Of a DNA stretch of 64,000 bases, positions 9,098 to 18,249 are shown one piece after another. This DNA is from Legionella gratiana (GTDB lineage: Bacteria; Pseudomonadota; Gammaproteobacteria; Legionellales; Legionellaceae). Every line of letters begins with the position of its first letter. Position 1 is the stretch's first letter. The DNA lies in the NCBI RefSeq assembly GCF_001467695.1, contig NZ_LNYE01000023.1, positions 62,001-126,000 of the forward strand. The letters are read 5' to 3'. The notes beneath the pieces are model-generated. The model did not search any database. It was not told where the DNA came from and worked only from the letters and a program-made list of their open reading frames with translations. The position numbers and the translations under genes are program-made.

Positions 9098-10321
9098 ATG
9101 ACAGGGAGAGTGTGCATATTACTTATGGATTCTTTTGGTATAGGTGCCAGCCTTGATGCATCTCGTTATGGTGATACAGGCGCTAATACATTTGTTCATA
9201 TCCATGAAACGTGTGGACGTGGTGATGGGGATAGAGAAGGGCTGCGTCAAGGAGCACTCACATTACCCAATTTGGCGAAGTTGGGACTTTATCATGCGGC
9301 TTTAGCAAGTTCTGGATTGCGTTTTGTTGAGTTGTCTTCTTTTGCTGAGCCTATTGGTTATTATGGCTATGCAGTAGAGCAAAGTTTAGGTAAGGATACT
9401 CCCAGCGGGCATTGGGAGTTAGCAGGGGTTCCAGTGACTTTTGAATGGGGTTACTTTCCTGATCAACCTTTTTGTTTTCCAAAAAAATTAATTGATTCTT
9501 TTATCGAGCGTGCCAAGTTGCCGGGTGTACTTGGTGAGAAGCATGCATCTGGTACTACAATTCTTGATGAATTAGGCGAAGAACACATACGTACTGGAAA
9601 ACCCATTGTCTACACCTCTGCTGATAGTGTGTTTCAAATTGCTGCCCATGAAGAAAGCTTTGGTTTGCAGCGTTTGTATGATATTTGTGAAATCGCTCGA
9701 GATTTAGTAGATGAATATCAGATAGGTCGAGTCATTGCTCGTCCATTTATTGGTCATTTAGGAGCATTCAAACGAACAGCAAATCGTAAAGATTACGCAA
9801 CTTTACCACCGGCAAAAACACTACTTGATTACTTGAAAGACGCCGGTCGAGAAGTGATTAGTATTGGAAAAATTGCCGATATTTACGCGCACCAGGGTAT
9901 TACTCAAACCATCAAAGCTGATGGAAATATGGCCTTATTTGATGCAACTTTGTTGGCAATGAGGACAGCCCCTAAGGGTAGTTTGATTTTTACAAATTTT
10001 GTAGATTTCGATTCTTCATACGGCCACCGACGTGATGTAATTGGCTATGCTCATGCGCTCGAAGAGTTTGATGCTCGCCTTCCAGAACTCGATGCTTTAT
10101 TACAACCTGATGATCTTGTTGTTATTGCAGCTGATCATGGTTGTGATCCTACATTTCCTGGTTCTGATCATACGCGTGAACATATTCCCGTACTTGTATA
10201 TGGCCCATGTCTTAAAAGTAAATTTATAGGTCGTCGAGATACATTTGCAGATGTAGGACAAAGCATTGCCGAATATCTTGGATTGGAACATTTATCTCAT
10301 GGAATATCTTTTTTAAATTGA
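9098..10321 (+). CDS. deoB: Phosphopentomutase
   Basis: Interconverts ribose-1-phosphate or deoxyribose-1-phosphate with the 5-phosphate, linking nucleoside phosphorolysis to central carbon metabolism in the cytoplasm. The 407-residue length matches the family. Alkaline-phosphatase-superfamily metal sites are visible: [12 protein letters not shown] near the N-terminus, the KDTPSGHWE active-site segment with the phosphorylated Thr around residue 97, and the C-terminal AADHGCDPT...GSDHTREH cluster. It is the third gene after two MFS carriers with almost no spacing. No deoA, deoC or deoD lies in the window, so the rest of the pathway must be elsewhere. Confidence 0.93.
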   Translation: MTGRVCILLMDSFGIGASLDASRYGDTGANTFVHIHETCGRGDGDREGLRQGALTLPNLAKLGLYHAALASSGLRFVELSSFAEPIGYYGYAVEQSLGKDTPSGHWELAGVPVTFEWGYFPDQPFCFPKKLIDSFIERAKLPGVLGEKHASGTTILDELGEEHIRTGKPIVYTSADSVFQIAAHEESFGLQRLYDICEIARDLVDEYQIGRVIARPFIGHLGAFKRTANRKDYATLPPAKTLLDYLKDAGREVISIGKIADIYAHQGITQTIKADGNMALFDATLLAMRTAPKGSLIFTNFVDFDSSYGHRRDVIGYAHALEEFDARLPELDALLQPDDLVVIAADHGCDPTFPGSDHTREHIPVLVYGPCLKSKFIGRRDTFADVGQSIAEYLGLEHLSHGISFLN

Positions 10322-10506
10322 TTTTTATCCCTTTTACTGTTCCTAGTTCTTGTTGATCAGTCTTTTCTTTGGTATCAGCAGGTGCCTGAGTAAATTCGAT
10401 TAAAAATTCAGTTTTTTGAGTTATTGAGATAAATGTTGACTCAAGTTAGCGAATTGTAAACAAACCCTATTCTTTCCAATAAAATTGATTAATTTTAAGC
10501 GTTACT

Positions 10507-10534
10507 CTTGTTTTTTTATCAATCATCCCCATGT
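10507..10534 (+). promoter_or_regulatory. Candidate sigma-32 (heat-shock) promoter of hslVU
   Basis: CTTGTTT at 10507-10513 and CCCCATGT at 10527-10534 are separated by 13 bases, matching the RpoH consensus CTTGAAA-N13/14-CCCCATNT closely, with the -10 box complete. The predicted start would leave a leader of about 25 bases before the hslV TTG codon. Heat-shock control of hslVU by RpoH is well established in enterobacteria; use here is inferred. Confidence 0.6.
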
Positions 10535-10566
10535 TGGATATTCTGGTTTGATTTGAGGGTTTAATT

Positions 10567-11115
10567 TTGGAACAATTTCATGGAACAACCATACTTTCCG
10601 TACGACGTGGTAATCAGGTAGTTATTGGAGGTGATGGTCAGGTGACTTTGGGTAATACGGTGATGAAGGGAAATGCTCGTAAGGTGCGACGCCTCTATAA
10701 AGACCAGGTTATTGCTGGTTTTGCGGGAGGAACTGCAGATGCGTTTACTCTTTTTGAACGTTTTGAAAGCAAGCTGGAGATGCACCAGGGCCATTTAGTG
10801 CGTGCTGCGGTGGAGCTTGCTAAAGACTGGCGAATGGATAGAATGTTACGCCGACTGGAAGCTGTTCTTGCTGTAGCAGATGTCAAGTCCTCCTTAATTA
10901 TTACAGGTAATGGTGATGTAATAGAGCCTGAAAATAGTTTGATTGCTATTGGCTCAGGAGGCCCTTTTGCACAAGCTGCTGCACGAGCATTGATGGAAAA
11001 TACAGATTTATCCGCTCTAGAAATAGTGCGTAAGGCGTTAATGATCGCAGGCGATATTTGTATTTATACCAATAACCATTTAACTATAGAAGAATTAAAT
11101 AATGGCAACAAATAA
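10567..11115 (+). CDS. hslV: HslV protease subunit (ClpQ)
   Basis: Proteolytic subunit of the HslUV ATP-dependent protease, a dodecamer of N-terminal-threonine hydrolases. The 182-residue protein has MEQFHG followed by [20 protein letters not shown]; the first Thr after Gly6 is the expected nucleophile, exposed by removing a short propeptide. The [17 protein letters not shown] segment is diagnostic. The TTG start at 10567 is set by GAGGG seven bases upstream and by the conserved N-terminus. It overlaps hslU by 14 bases. A sigma-32-like promoter lies just upstream. Confidence 0.95.
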   Translation: MEQFHGTTILSVRRGNQVVIGGDGQVTLGNTVMKGNARKVRRLYKDQVIAGFAGGTADAFTLFERFESKLEMHQGHLVRAAVELAKDWRMDRMLRRLEAVLAVADVKSSLIITGNGDVIEPENSLIAIGSGGPFAQAAARALMENTDLSALEIVRKALMIAGDICIYTNNHLTIEELNNGNK

Positions 11116-12472
11116 CAGTATGGTGGCAACTCCTCGAGAGATCCGAGAAGTAATGACTCCGCGAGAGATTGTCCAAGAATTAGATAAATATATTATTGGC
11201 CAAGATAATGCGAAAAGAGCTGTGGCTATTGCTTTACGTAATCGTTGGCGTCGGATGAAAATTCAAGATCCCGCTTTACGTAATGAAATCATGCCTAAAA
11301 ATATCCTTATGATTGGACCAACGGGGGTAGGAAAAACAGAGATTGCTCGTCGTTTAGCGAAATTAGCTCGGGCTCCCTTTATTAAGGTTGAGGCGACCAA
11401 ATTTACTGAGGTAGGTTATGTTGGGCGTGATGTTGATTCTATTTTGCGCGATTTAGCAGATATTGCAGTGAAGCAAGAACGTGAATTTGCTATGAAAAAA
11501 GTCGAACATTTAGCTGAAGACGCTGCTGAGGAACGGATTCTTGACGTATTACTGCCCCCTGCTCGAGGCAGTTTAACTCCTGTAGAAAAGGACAGCACGG
11601 CAAGGCAAGTATTTCGTAAGCAATTACGTGAAGGGACACTGAATGACAATGAAATTGAAATTGAAGTTTCAGCAACTCCAATAGGAATTGAAATTATGGC
11701 TCCTCCTGGTATGGAAGAGATGACGAGCCAATTACAATCGATGTTCCAACAAGTGGGCAGCCATCGAACAAAAACACGTAAAATGACTATTGCTAAGGCA
11801 ATGCAAATTTTACGTGAAGAAGAAGCTGCTAAACTGATTAATGAAGATGATATTAAGACTCGTGCTATAGAAAATGTCGAACAAAATGGTATTGTTTTTA
11901 TTGATGAATTAGATAAAGTAGCCAGGCGCGCTGAAAGTGGGAGCGGGGGCGATGTTTCTCGTGAAGGCGTGCAAAGGGATTTATTACCCTTGGTTGAAGG
12001 AACTACAGTTACAACTAAATATGGAATGATTCGTTCTGATCATATCTTATTCATCGCATCTGGAGCGTTCCATGTAGCTAAGCCATCTGATCTGATTGCT
12101 GAATTGCAGGGTCGTTTACCCATCCGTGTTGAGTTATCCGCTCTTTCTGTTGAGGATTTTGTACGTATTCTTACAGAGCCTACAGCATCGTTAACGTTGC
12201 AATACAGTGCTTTGATGGCTACTGAAGGTTTAACATTAACGTTTGATGAATCTGGTATCAGACGCATTGCCGAAGTAGCATGGCAAGTAAATGAGCGTAC
12301 AGAAAATATTGGTGCACGCAGACTCTATACTGTTATGGAACGACTGTTGGAAGTAGTTTCGTTTGAAGCTACGGATAAAGCAGGGGAATCCGTTTATATT
12401 GATAAGGCGTATGTAGATAAAAATCTCGGACAGCTTGTAGCTGATGAGGATTTGGCTCGTTATATTCTTTAA
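11102..12472 (+). CDS. hslU: HslU ATPase subunit (ClpY)
   Basis: AAA+ unfoldase that feeds substrates to HslV. The 456-residue protein shows the usual order: N-terminal [17 protein letters not shown], Walker [10 protein letters not shown] at about residues 76-84, pore-loop region with GYVGRDV, the inserted I-domain, Walker [10 protein letters not shown], a sensor region with GRLPIRVEL, and the conserved C-terminal tail ending in DLARYIL that docks into HslV. Its ATG lies inside the end of hslV, giving a 14-base overlap and coupled translation. A stem-loop terminator follows 55 bases downstream. Confidence 0.96.
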   Translation: MATNNSMVATPREIREVMTPREIVQELDKYIIGQDNAKRAVAIALRNRWRRMKIQDPALRNEIMPKNILMIGPTGVGKTEIARRLAKLARAPFIKVEATKFTEVGYVGRDVDSILRDLADIAVKQEREFAMKKVEHLAEDAAEERILDVLLPPARGSLTPVEKDSTARQVFRKQLREGTLNDNEIEIEVSATPIGIEIMAPPGMEEMTSQLQSMFQQVGSHRTKTRKMTIAKAMQILREEEAAKLINEDDIKTRAIENVEQNGIVFIDELDKVARRAESGSGGDVSREGVQRDLLPLVEGTTVTTKYGMIRSDHILFIASGAFHVAKPSDLIAELQGRLPIRVELSALSVEDFVRILTEPTASLTLQYSALMATEGLTLTFDESGIRRIAEVAWQVNERTENIGARRLYTVMERLLEVVSFEATDKAGESVYIDKAYVDKNLGQLVADEDLARYIL

Positions 12473-12526
12473 AATGTAATAGGTAACAGAAGCTAGCATC
12501 TGAAGTCACTACCATTAAGTTAAATC

Positions 12527-12573
12527 TAAAAAAAGCAGTCACCTTTCGTAATCAAGGTCAACTGCTTTTTTAG
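12527..12573 (+). terminator. Rho-independent terminator of hslVU
   Basis: AAAAAAAGCAGTcACCTT pairs with AAGGTcAACTGCTTTTTT across a short loop, giving a long stem followed by a T run. It sits 55 bases past the hslU stop. The A run on the other side means it could also stop transcription from the right. Confidence 0.8.
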
Positions 12574-12812
12574 GTTAAAGTGACCATTCCCGAATAGATG
12601 AAAATTTCATTTATGAATGCGGCAACAATACCTCATCGAAAATGGAGCACCAGGGGGTTAATGATCGACCTTATATTTGGGGTGCAGCACCGATGTAATC
12701 CAGGAATACTCTCTTTTGGATCTATTGATAATTCTGATACTGTAAATTCTAGGTTGCAATTTTCACTCAATTGTGTCAAATAAAAACTATATGTCTTCAC
12801 GGAGGAGAAAAA
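12574..12812. other. Gap after the hslU terminator
   Basis: The gap between hslU and the next gene totals 340 bases including the terminator. A 61-codon frame at 12598-12783 starts with ATG but has no ribosome site and no family likeness, so I do not call it. The promoter of the downstream small protein should lie here; I could not place it with confidence. Confidence 0.45.
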
Positions 12813-13307
12813 ATGTCACAAGGATCGGGTTCTATTGCTACAATCAAAAGTGGGGATTTTGAGTTTTTGCAAGAGACTGATGATTCTTCAATCAGCTCTG
12901 AATCGTATTCTTCTTTTTCGTGCATTGAGTTAACTACATACTCATTTTTTAAACGTTCAAAGCCAACTTTGGTTTTTCCAGACTCTTACTCTAAGCTCTG
13001 GGGGAAAAATGAAGGAAATTCGAACATACGAAGAATCAAAGCGTTACTCATGGATTACACCAAAGAGAATTTCTTATTGGGTTCCTCTATTGGGCTTATT
13101 ATTTCAGGGCATTGGAATAGACATCATGTTAGTGCAGTAAGTAAAATCATCACGAATATGTCGGTTAAGAATTATTATGAATCATCTGATGATGTTGTTG
13201 CCGATTTAAAAGCACTAAAACCTGAGAAAGGAGGATCTTTGTATCAACGCATTAAATTTATTGAAATGAAATTGGAAGAGCAACTAAAGTATTGTTTTAA
13301 TTATTAG
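12813..13307 (+). CDS. Small Legionella-type protein with HWNRHH motif
   Basis: Protein of 164 residues, start chosen at ATG 12813 because GGAGGAGA lies six to ten bases upstream. There is no signal peptide. The N-terminal 45 residues are Ser-rich and probably disordered. The central part holds ALLMDYTKENFLLGS...ISGHWNRHHVSAV, about residues 78-112, which looks like the DUF5617-type domain found in many Legionella proteins including suspected effectors; that family name is from memory. The C-terminal end is helical and charged. Function unknown. It is followed after 33 bases by the flavodoxin gene, but a repeat fragment (GGGCCTGTTGACC) lies between them. Confidence 0.6.
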   Translation: MSQGSGSIATIKSGDFEFLQETDDSSISSESYSSFSCIELTTYSFFKRSKPTLVFPDSYSKLWGKNEGNSNIRRIKALLMDYTKENFLLGSSIGLIISGHWNRHHVSAVSKIITNMSVKNYYESSDDVVADLKALKPEKGGSLYQRIKFIEMKLEEQLKYCFNY

Positions 13308-13940
<633 letters not shown>

Positions 13941-13942
13941 AA

Positions 13943-14725
13943 ATGAAAGTTATCAGTTTTAATGCCAATGGTATACGCGCAGCAGCACGTAATGGTTTTT
14001 ATGAATGGCTTGTAGCACAAGATGCAGACTTTGTTTGTATCCAAGAAACTAAAGTACAACCGGAGCAATTAATCCCAGAAGAACTATATTATCCCCGTGA
14101 TTATTATTGTGAATACTATTCAGCGCAAAAGAAAGGATATAGTGGCGTAGCGATTTATGCACGTCAAAAACCTATTCGTGTTATTAAAGGAATAGGATTT
14201 GATTATTGCGACAATGAGGGGCGATATATTCAATTTGATTATCCGAAATTCAGTATTGTTTCGCTTTACTTACCATCGGGTACTAGCGGTGATCTGCGTC
14301 AAGGAGTGAAGTATCAATTTCTAGACCAATTTGCTAAGCATTTAAAGCAATTAAAAAATGAAGGACGCGAATTAATTTTATGTGGAGATTATAATATCGC
14401 TCATAAAAAAGTTGATTTAAAAAACTGGAGAGGCAATCAAAAGAACTCTGGTTTTCTGCCAGAAGAACGTGCTTGGATGGATGAGTTATTTGGAGCTATG
14501 GGTTTTGTTGATGCATTTCGAGTTCATAACCAAGAAGAAGAACAATATACTTGGTGGTCTTTTAGAGGACGGGCTTGGGAAAAAAATGTAGGATGGAGAA
14601 TCGATTATCAAGTAGTGACTCCGAGATTTATTGAGGATGTGGTGAATAGCCGTATTTTTCGTGAGGTACGCTTATCAGATCATGCTCCTTTATTAATAGA
14701 ATATAAAGGAGATTGGTGTGCTTAA
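13943..14725 (+). CDS. Exonuclease III family AP endonuclease (paralogue 1)
   Basis: Base-excision-repair nuclease of the EEP superfamily that cuts DNA at abasic sites and trims 3' ends. The 260-residue protein has all motifs: SFNANGIRAA at the N-terminus, catalytic Glu in CIQETKVQ, Asp and Asn in CGDYNIAH, the Trp-rich YTWWSFRG, WRIDYQV with the metal-site Asp, and SDHAPL with the catalytic Asp-His pair. It resembles the ExoA branch more than E. coli XthA. It overlaps the next gene, a second paralogue, by eight bases. Confidence 0.9.
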   Translation: MKVISFNANGIRAAARNGFYEWLVAQDADFVCIQETKVQPEQLIPEELYYPRDYYCEYYSAQKKGYSGVAIYARQKPIRVIKGIGFDYCDNEGRYIQFDYPKFSIVSLYLPSGTSGDLRQGVKYQFLDQFAKHLKQLKNEGRELILCGDYNIAHKKVDLKNWRGNQKNSGFLPEERAWMDELFGAMGFVDAFRVHNQEEEQYTWWSFRGRAWEKNVGWRIDYQVVTPRFIEDVVNSRIFREVRLSDHAPLLIEYKGDWCA

Positions 14726-15497
14726 ATTGGCAAGTTGGAATGTTAATTCGCTCAAAATTAGGTTAGATCAAGTATTATCTTGGCTGGATTCTTCTCATAT
14801 GGATATTCTTGCGATACAGGAAACAAAACTACTTGATGAGAATTTTCCTAAGGCTGCGTTTGAAGAAAAAGGCTACTATGTGGTATTTTCTGGACAAAAA
14901 ACATACAATGGTGTTGCTATAATTAGTCGATATCCTTTTTCGGATATTCTCACTGATGTTCCGGATTTAGATGATCCTCAACGACGGATTTTAATAGTGA
15001 CTGTTGCAGGAATTCGATTGATTAATTTATATGTTCCCAATGGTTCTGAACTTACTTCAGATAAATATCAATATAAATTGAATTGGTTACAAAAAGTTAC
15101 TGATTTTATTCAACAGCAAATAAAAATTTATTCTAAAATCGCTGTAGTTGGAGATTTTAATATTGCTCCCGAAGATCAAGATGTTCATGATCCTATTGAA
15201 TGGGAAGGTTCTGTATTGGTAAGTCCTGCTGAGCGAAAAGCTTTTGCTCAACTGTTACAACTTGGATTTCATGACAGTTTTAGAAATTTTATTCAGGAAG
15301 AGCAATCGTTTAGTTGGTGGGATTATCGTGCTGCCGCTTTTAGACGTAATCGTGGTTTGCGTATTGATCATATTTTATTGAGTAAAGAACTTAATCATTT
15401 ATGCAAACAATCAGTGATTGACAAAACACCACGAAAAGCAGAAAGACCTTCTGATCATGCACCTGTTTGGGTTGCATTGGAATTAAACGAGATTTAA
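14718..15497 (+). CDS. xthA: Exonuclease III family AP endonuclease (paralogue 2, XthA-like)
   Basis: Second EEP-family AP endonuclease, 259 residues. Motifs are complete: SWNVNSLKIR, AIQETKLLDENFP with catalytic Glu, GDFNIAPEDQDVHDP with Asp and Asn, SWWDYRAAAF, RGLRIDHILLS and RPSDHAPVWVAL. The RGLRID and PSDHAPVW words match E. coli XthA better than paralogue 1 does. The GTG start at 14718 lies inside the end of paralogue 1 with AAAGGA seven bases upstream, so the two are coupled. Two adjacent copies with intact active sites suggest divided roles, for example AP-endonuclease against 3'-phosphatase activity, as shown for the two Neisseria enzymes. Confidence 0.9.
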   Translation: MLKLASWNVNSLKIRLDQVLSWLDSSHMDILAIQETKLLDENFPKAAFEEKGYYVVFSGQKTYNGVAIISRYPFSDILTDVPDLDDPQRRILIVTVAGIRLINLYVPNGSELTSDKYQYKLNWLQKVTDFIQQQIKIYSKIAVVGDFNIAPEDQDVHDPIEWEGSVLVSPAERKAFAQLLQLGFHDSFRNFIQEEQSFSWWDYRAAAFRRNRGLRIDHILLSKELNHLCKQSVIDKTPRKAERPSDHAPVWVALELNEI

Positions 15498-15509
15498 CTA
15501 TTTAACGTG

Positions 15510-15549
15510 AGTTCGACATAAAAAATAAAGTGATTTTTTATATCGAACT
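15510..15549. repeat. 40-bp palindromic repeat, copy A
   Basis: AGTTCGACATAAAAAATAAA and TGATTTTTTATATCGAACT form an almost perfect inverted repeat between the convergent xthA-like and dps genes, where it could end transcription from both sides. A second full copy, in the opposite orientation and sharing its central AATCACTTTATTTTTTA, is at 35925-35964, and a decayed one at 25724-25757. Confidence 0.75.
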
Positions 15550-15602
15550 TACCTTGCATGCACTGTGAACCAAAGCTATAGAACAGCTTCTGCTGTTTTA
15601 CC

Positions 15603-16100
15603 TCATTTATTTTGTAGTGTTTCAAATAAAAACCAAACTCTTCGTTCTGTTTCGTCAATATATACTTCTAAAATACTCGTTGTAGCAACATCATTTTTTT
15701 TACTGCATGTTTCATGAGCTTTTCTCATGTTTTTTAAAAAATCTTTATTATCTTTGAGGAGCTGATGAAGCATTTCCTCAGCGGACAATGTTTCATGAGT
15801 ATCCTTAATCGTCTGTAGCTCTTTGATCTGTCCAATAGATTGGATTGTTTTTTCTCCTAATTTTCGGACTCGCTCTGCTAAAACATCGATCATTAAAAAA
15901 ATTTGCTCACTTTGTTCGTCGAGCAAAAGATGATAATCGCGATAATGTGGTCCAGTCATGTGCCAATGAAAATTTTTTGTTTTAACAAATAAAGCAAAAG
16001 TATCCGCAACAAGTGGATTAATTGTTTCTGCGATTTTGCGCCTATCTTTAATATCAAGATCATTTGGAGTATCAAGTTTATAAAGTTCCATTTTTTTCAT
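15603..16100 (-). CDS. dps: Dps-family ferritin-like DNA-protection protein
   Basis: Dodecameric mini-ferritin that oxidises and stores iron with peroxide and shields DNA during starvation and oxidative stress. The 165-residue protein shows the inter-subunit ferroxidase site: TKNFHWHMTGPHYRDYH at about residues 41-57 and LLLDEQSEQIFLMIDVLAERVRKLG just after. Start at ATG 16100 is set by AGGAG six bases upstream; a second ATG three codons later is less well placed. The short basic N-terminus could bind DNA. Monocistronic, convergent with the exonuclease pair. Confidence 0.9.
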   Translation of the reverse strand: MKKMELYKLDTPNDLDIKDRRKIAETINPLVADTFALFVKTKNFHWHMTGPHYRDYHLLLDEQSEQIFLMIDVLAERVRKLGEKTIQSIGQIKELQTIKDTHETLSAEEMLHQLLKDNKDFLKNMRKAHETCSKKNDVATTSILEVYIDETERRVWFLFETLQNK

Positions 16101-16284
16101 TTTAAGCTCCTTTCATTTAATTAGGTTATCTAAGAATTGTAGGTCATTATTATAAATAATGAGTTAAATATCGTACGTTTTATGCTGAAGATACAGGATT
16201 ATAACTTTTATTGAGGATGAGGAGCATTGTCATAAAAATTGCTTTAAAGAAGATTTTCTGCTATTGTTTTGCGTCATTTGCGTC

Positions 16285-16322
16285 GAGTATGGTGCCTGGC
16301 TGTGGTTCAGGTGGCGATACTC
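16285..16322 (+). promoter_or_regulatory. Hairpin in the rpmE leader, candidate L31 autoregulatory element
   Basis: GAGTAT at 16285 pairs with ATACTC ending at 16322, with CCTG/CAGG pairing further in, forming a stem-loop whose base ends 21 bases before the rpmE ATG. L31 leaders with conserved hairpins have been described in several bacterial groups. That this one binds L31 is inferred. Confidence 0.4.
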
Positions 16323-16343
16323 ATAACTATAGAGAGTAGTATT

Positions 16344-16574
16344 ATGAAGGCATCAATTCATCCTGAATATAAAAAAGTCAAAGTAACCTGTAGTTGTGGT
16401 GAGGAATTTGAAACTCGATCAACATTAGGTAAGGACTTGAACATTGAAGTATGTTCAAATTGCCACCCTTTTTATACGGGTAAGCAAAAATTAGTAGATA
16501 CTGGAGGACGTGTTCAGAAGTTCCGTGATCGCTATAGCCAGCGTGCTACATCTAATAAAGAAGAAAAAAAATAA
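16344..16574 (+). CDS. rpmE: 50S ribosomal protein L31 (zinc-binding form)
   Basis: Large-subunit ribosomal protein of 76 residues that bridges the subunits. Start at ATG 16344 gives the family N-terminus [19 protein letters not shown]. Zinc-ligand cysteines are intact as TCSCGEEF and [15 protein letters not shown], so this is the C+ form that can act as a zinc reserve. The C-terminus is the usual basic tail. A leader hairpin precedes it and a strong terminator overlaps its stop codon. Confidence 0.96.
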   Translation: MKASIHPEYKKVKVTCSCGEEFETRSTLGKDLNIEVCSNCHPFYTGKQKLVDTGGRVQKFRDRYSQRATSNKEEKK

Positions 16575-16600
16575 GGCGTTATTTTGCGCCTTATTTGTTT
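16571..16600 (+). terminator. Rho-independent terminator of rpmE
   Basis: ATAAGGCG and CGCCTTAT form a perfect 8-bp stem with an 8-base loop, followed by a T-rich stretch. It begins at the rpmE stop codon. Confidence 0.85.
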
Positions 16601-16843
16601 ATACTTCACTCGAAGTGTGACTTATTGACAGATTGCTGCCTACGATGTAAATTCTTGTTGGTTGTTCAGTCTTGATAGTTCAATTCATGTTAAATCCTTA
16701 TTGTTTCTCAGTTATTTCTCTTAGCGTTAGGAGTGTATGCTCAGATGTTTGTGTCTGAGAGCTTGGAATGAGCGATGAATTGATAATGGTTGTAAGATTC
16801 CGGATCTTACTTAAAAATTTATTTTATTAAGAGAGTAAGTACT

Positions 16844-18067
16844 TTGGATAACGACGTTTTGAAACAATGTGCATTGGATTATCACGAATTTCCTACTCCT
16901 GGGAAACTTGGTGTTCATGTGACTAAACCAACAGACTCTCAGAGTGATTTATCCCTGGCCTATACGCCAGGTGTCGCAGCTCCTGTAATTGCGATAGCAG
17001 AAAATCCTGAAAATGCTTATCGTTACACTAATAAAGGTAATTTAGTAGCAGTAATGACCAATGGTACTGCTGTTCTTGGTTTAGGCAATCTCGGTCCGCT
17101 TGCAAGTAAGCCGGTTATGGAAGGAAAAGCAGTTTTATTTAAGCGTTTTGCTGGTATTGATGTCTTTGATATAGAAATTGATGCTCACGATCCGCAAGCT
17201 TTTATTGGTACAGCAAAACGAATTTCTCCTACTTTTGGTGGAATTAATTTAGAAGATCTTAAGGCTCCAGAGTGCTTTGAAATTGAACAGGCTTTGATTG
17301 AACAATTAAATATCCCAGTCTTTCATGATGATCAACATGGGACTGCTATAGTAGTTGCTGCAGGTTTGTTGAATGCCCTTGAGTTACAACAGAAAAAATT
17401 ATCTGAAGCACGAATTGTATGTATAGGAGCCGGTGCCGCAGGAATTGCTTCAATGCGATTACTGGTAGCCTTGGGTGCCCATAAAGAAAATATGTTGCTT
17501 TTGGATACTAAAGGGGTTATTCATTCAGGCCGAGCTGATTTAAATACCTATAAATTTGCTTTTTCACGTACTACTGAATGTAGAACCTTAGCTGATGCAT
17601 TAGTTGATGCTGATGTATTTATTGGTGTTGCGAAACCAGATTTATTAGATGCTGATTTATTAAAACGAATGGCACCTAGACCCATTATTTTTGCATTATC
17701 AAACCCAGATCCTGAAATCAGACCCGAAATAGCTCATCAAGTACGGGATGATATCGTTATAGCTACTGGACGTAGCGACTATCCTAATCAGGTAAATAAT
17801 GTATTATGTTTTCCGTATATTTTTCGTGGTGCATTGGATGTACGGGCTACATGTATTAATCAATCCATGCAAATTGCGGCAGTTGAATCAATCCGCCAAT
17901 TAGTGCATGAGCCAGTTCCCCAGGTAGTGAAGGATAATTACCCAGGTGTTGCGTATTGGGAGTTTGGTCCTAACTATATTCTTCCAAAGCCTATAGACCC
18001 TCGTTTGCGAGAACGAGTTCCAGCTGCTGTAGCCCAAGCTGCAATAGCAAGTGGCGTAAGTCAATGA
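16844..18067 (+). CDS. Malic enzyme (short, single-domain)
   Basis: Oxidative decarboxylation of malate to pyruvate with NAD(P), in the cytoplasm. At 407 residues it is the short form and lacks the phosphotransacetylase-like C-terminal half of E. coli MaeB. Visible are [14 protein letters not shown] at the N-terminus, [11 protein letters not shown], the catalytic region [18 protein letters not shown], metal-site FHDDQHGTA, and a dinucleotide-binding loop [10 protein letters not shown] near residue 196. The TTG start at 16844 is required to include the family N-terminus; GAGAG lies eight bases upstream. It may share regulation with the MFS pair 180 bases downstream, but a dyad and possible promoter separate them. 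Confidence 0.92.
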   Translation: MDNDVLKQCALDYHEFPTPGKLGVHVTKPTDSQSDLSLAYTPGVAAPVIAIAENPENAYRYTNKGNLVAVMTNGTAVLGLGNLGPLASKPVMEGKAVLFKRFAGIDVFDIEIDAHDPQAFIGTAKRISPTFGGINLEDLKAPECFEIEQALIEQLNIPVFHDDQHGTAIVVAAGLLNALELQQKKLSEARIVCIGAGAAGIASMRLLVALGAHKENMLLLDTKGVIHSGRADLNTYKFAFSRTTECRTLADALVDADVFIGVAKPDLLDADLLKRMAPRPIIFALSNPDPEIRPEIAHQVRDDIVIATGRSDYPNQVNNVLCFPYIFRGALDVRATCINQSMQIAAVESIRQLVHEPVPQVVKDNYPGVAYWEFGPNYILPKPIDPRLRERVPAAVAQAAIASGVSQ

Positions 18068-18194
18068 GTTGTAATTTAAAATAAAAAAGTAGCATCCCGT
18101 ATGCAATAAGGGATCTCTGGGTGTAGGAGTATGCCGTATGAGATGTGCCTGGTTGTGTCCAGGATAATAATAGGTGAATTAGATAAGCGCCTTA

Positions 18195-18214
18195 ACTGTC
18201 TTAGATAAGACAGT
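18195..18214. promoter_or_regulatory. Perfect dyad ACTGTCTTA-GA-TAAGACAGT
   Basis: A perfect 9-bp inverted repeat with a two-base centre, 36 bases upstream of the first gene of the MFS pair. There is no T run, so a protein-binding operator is more likely than a terminator. Confidence 0.4.
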
Positions 18215-18249
18215 AGACGTTTTGCTTAACCAATGTTAAGGAGATAACC

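Noticed and set aside
12598..12783. 61-codon frame after hslU
   Set aside because: No ribosome site, no recognisable protein features, and the next real gene has a strong ribosome site further on.
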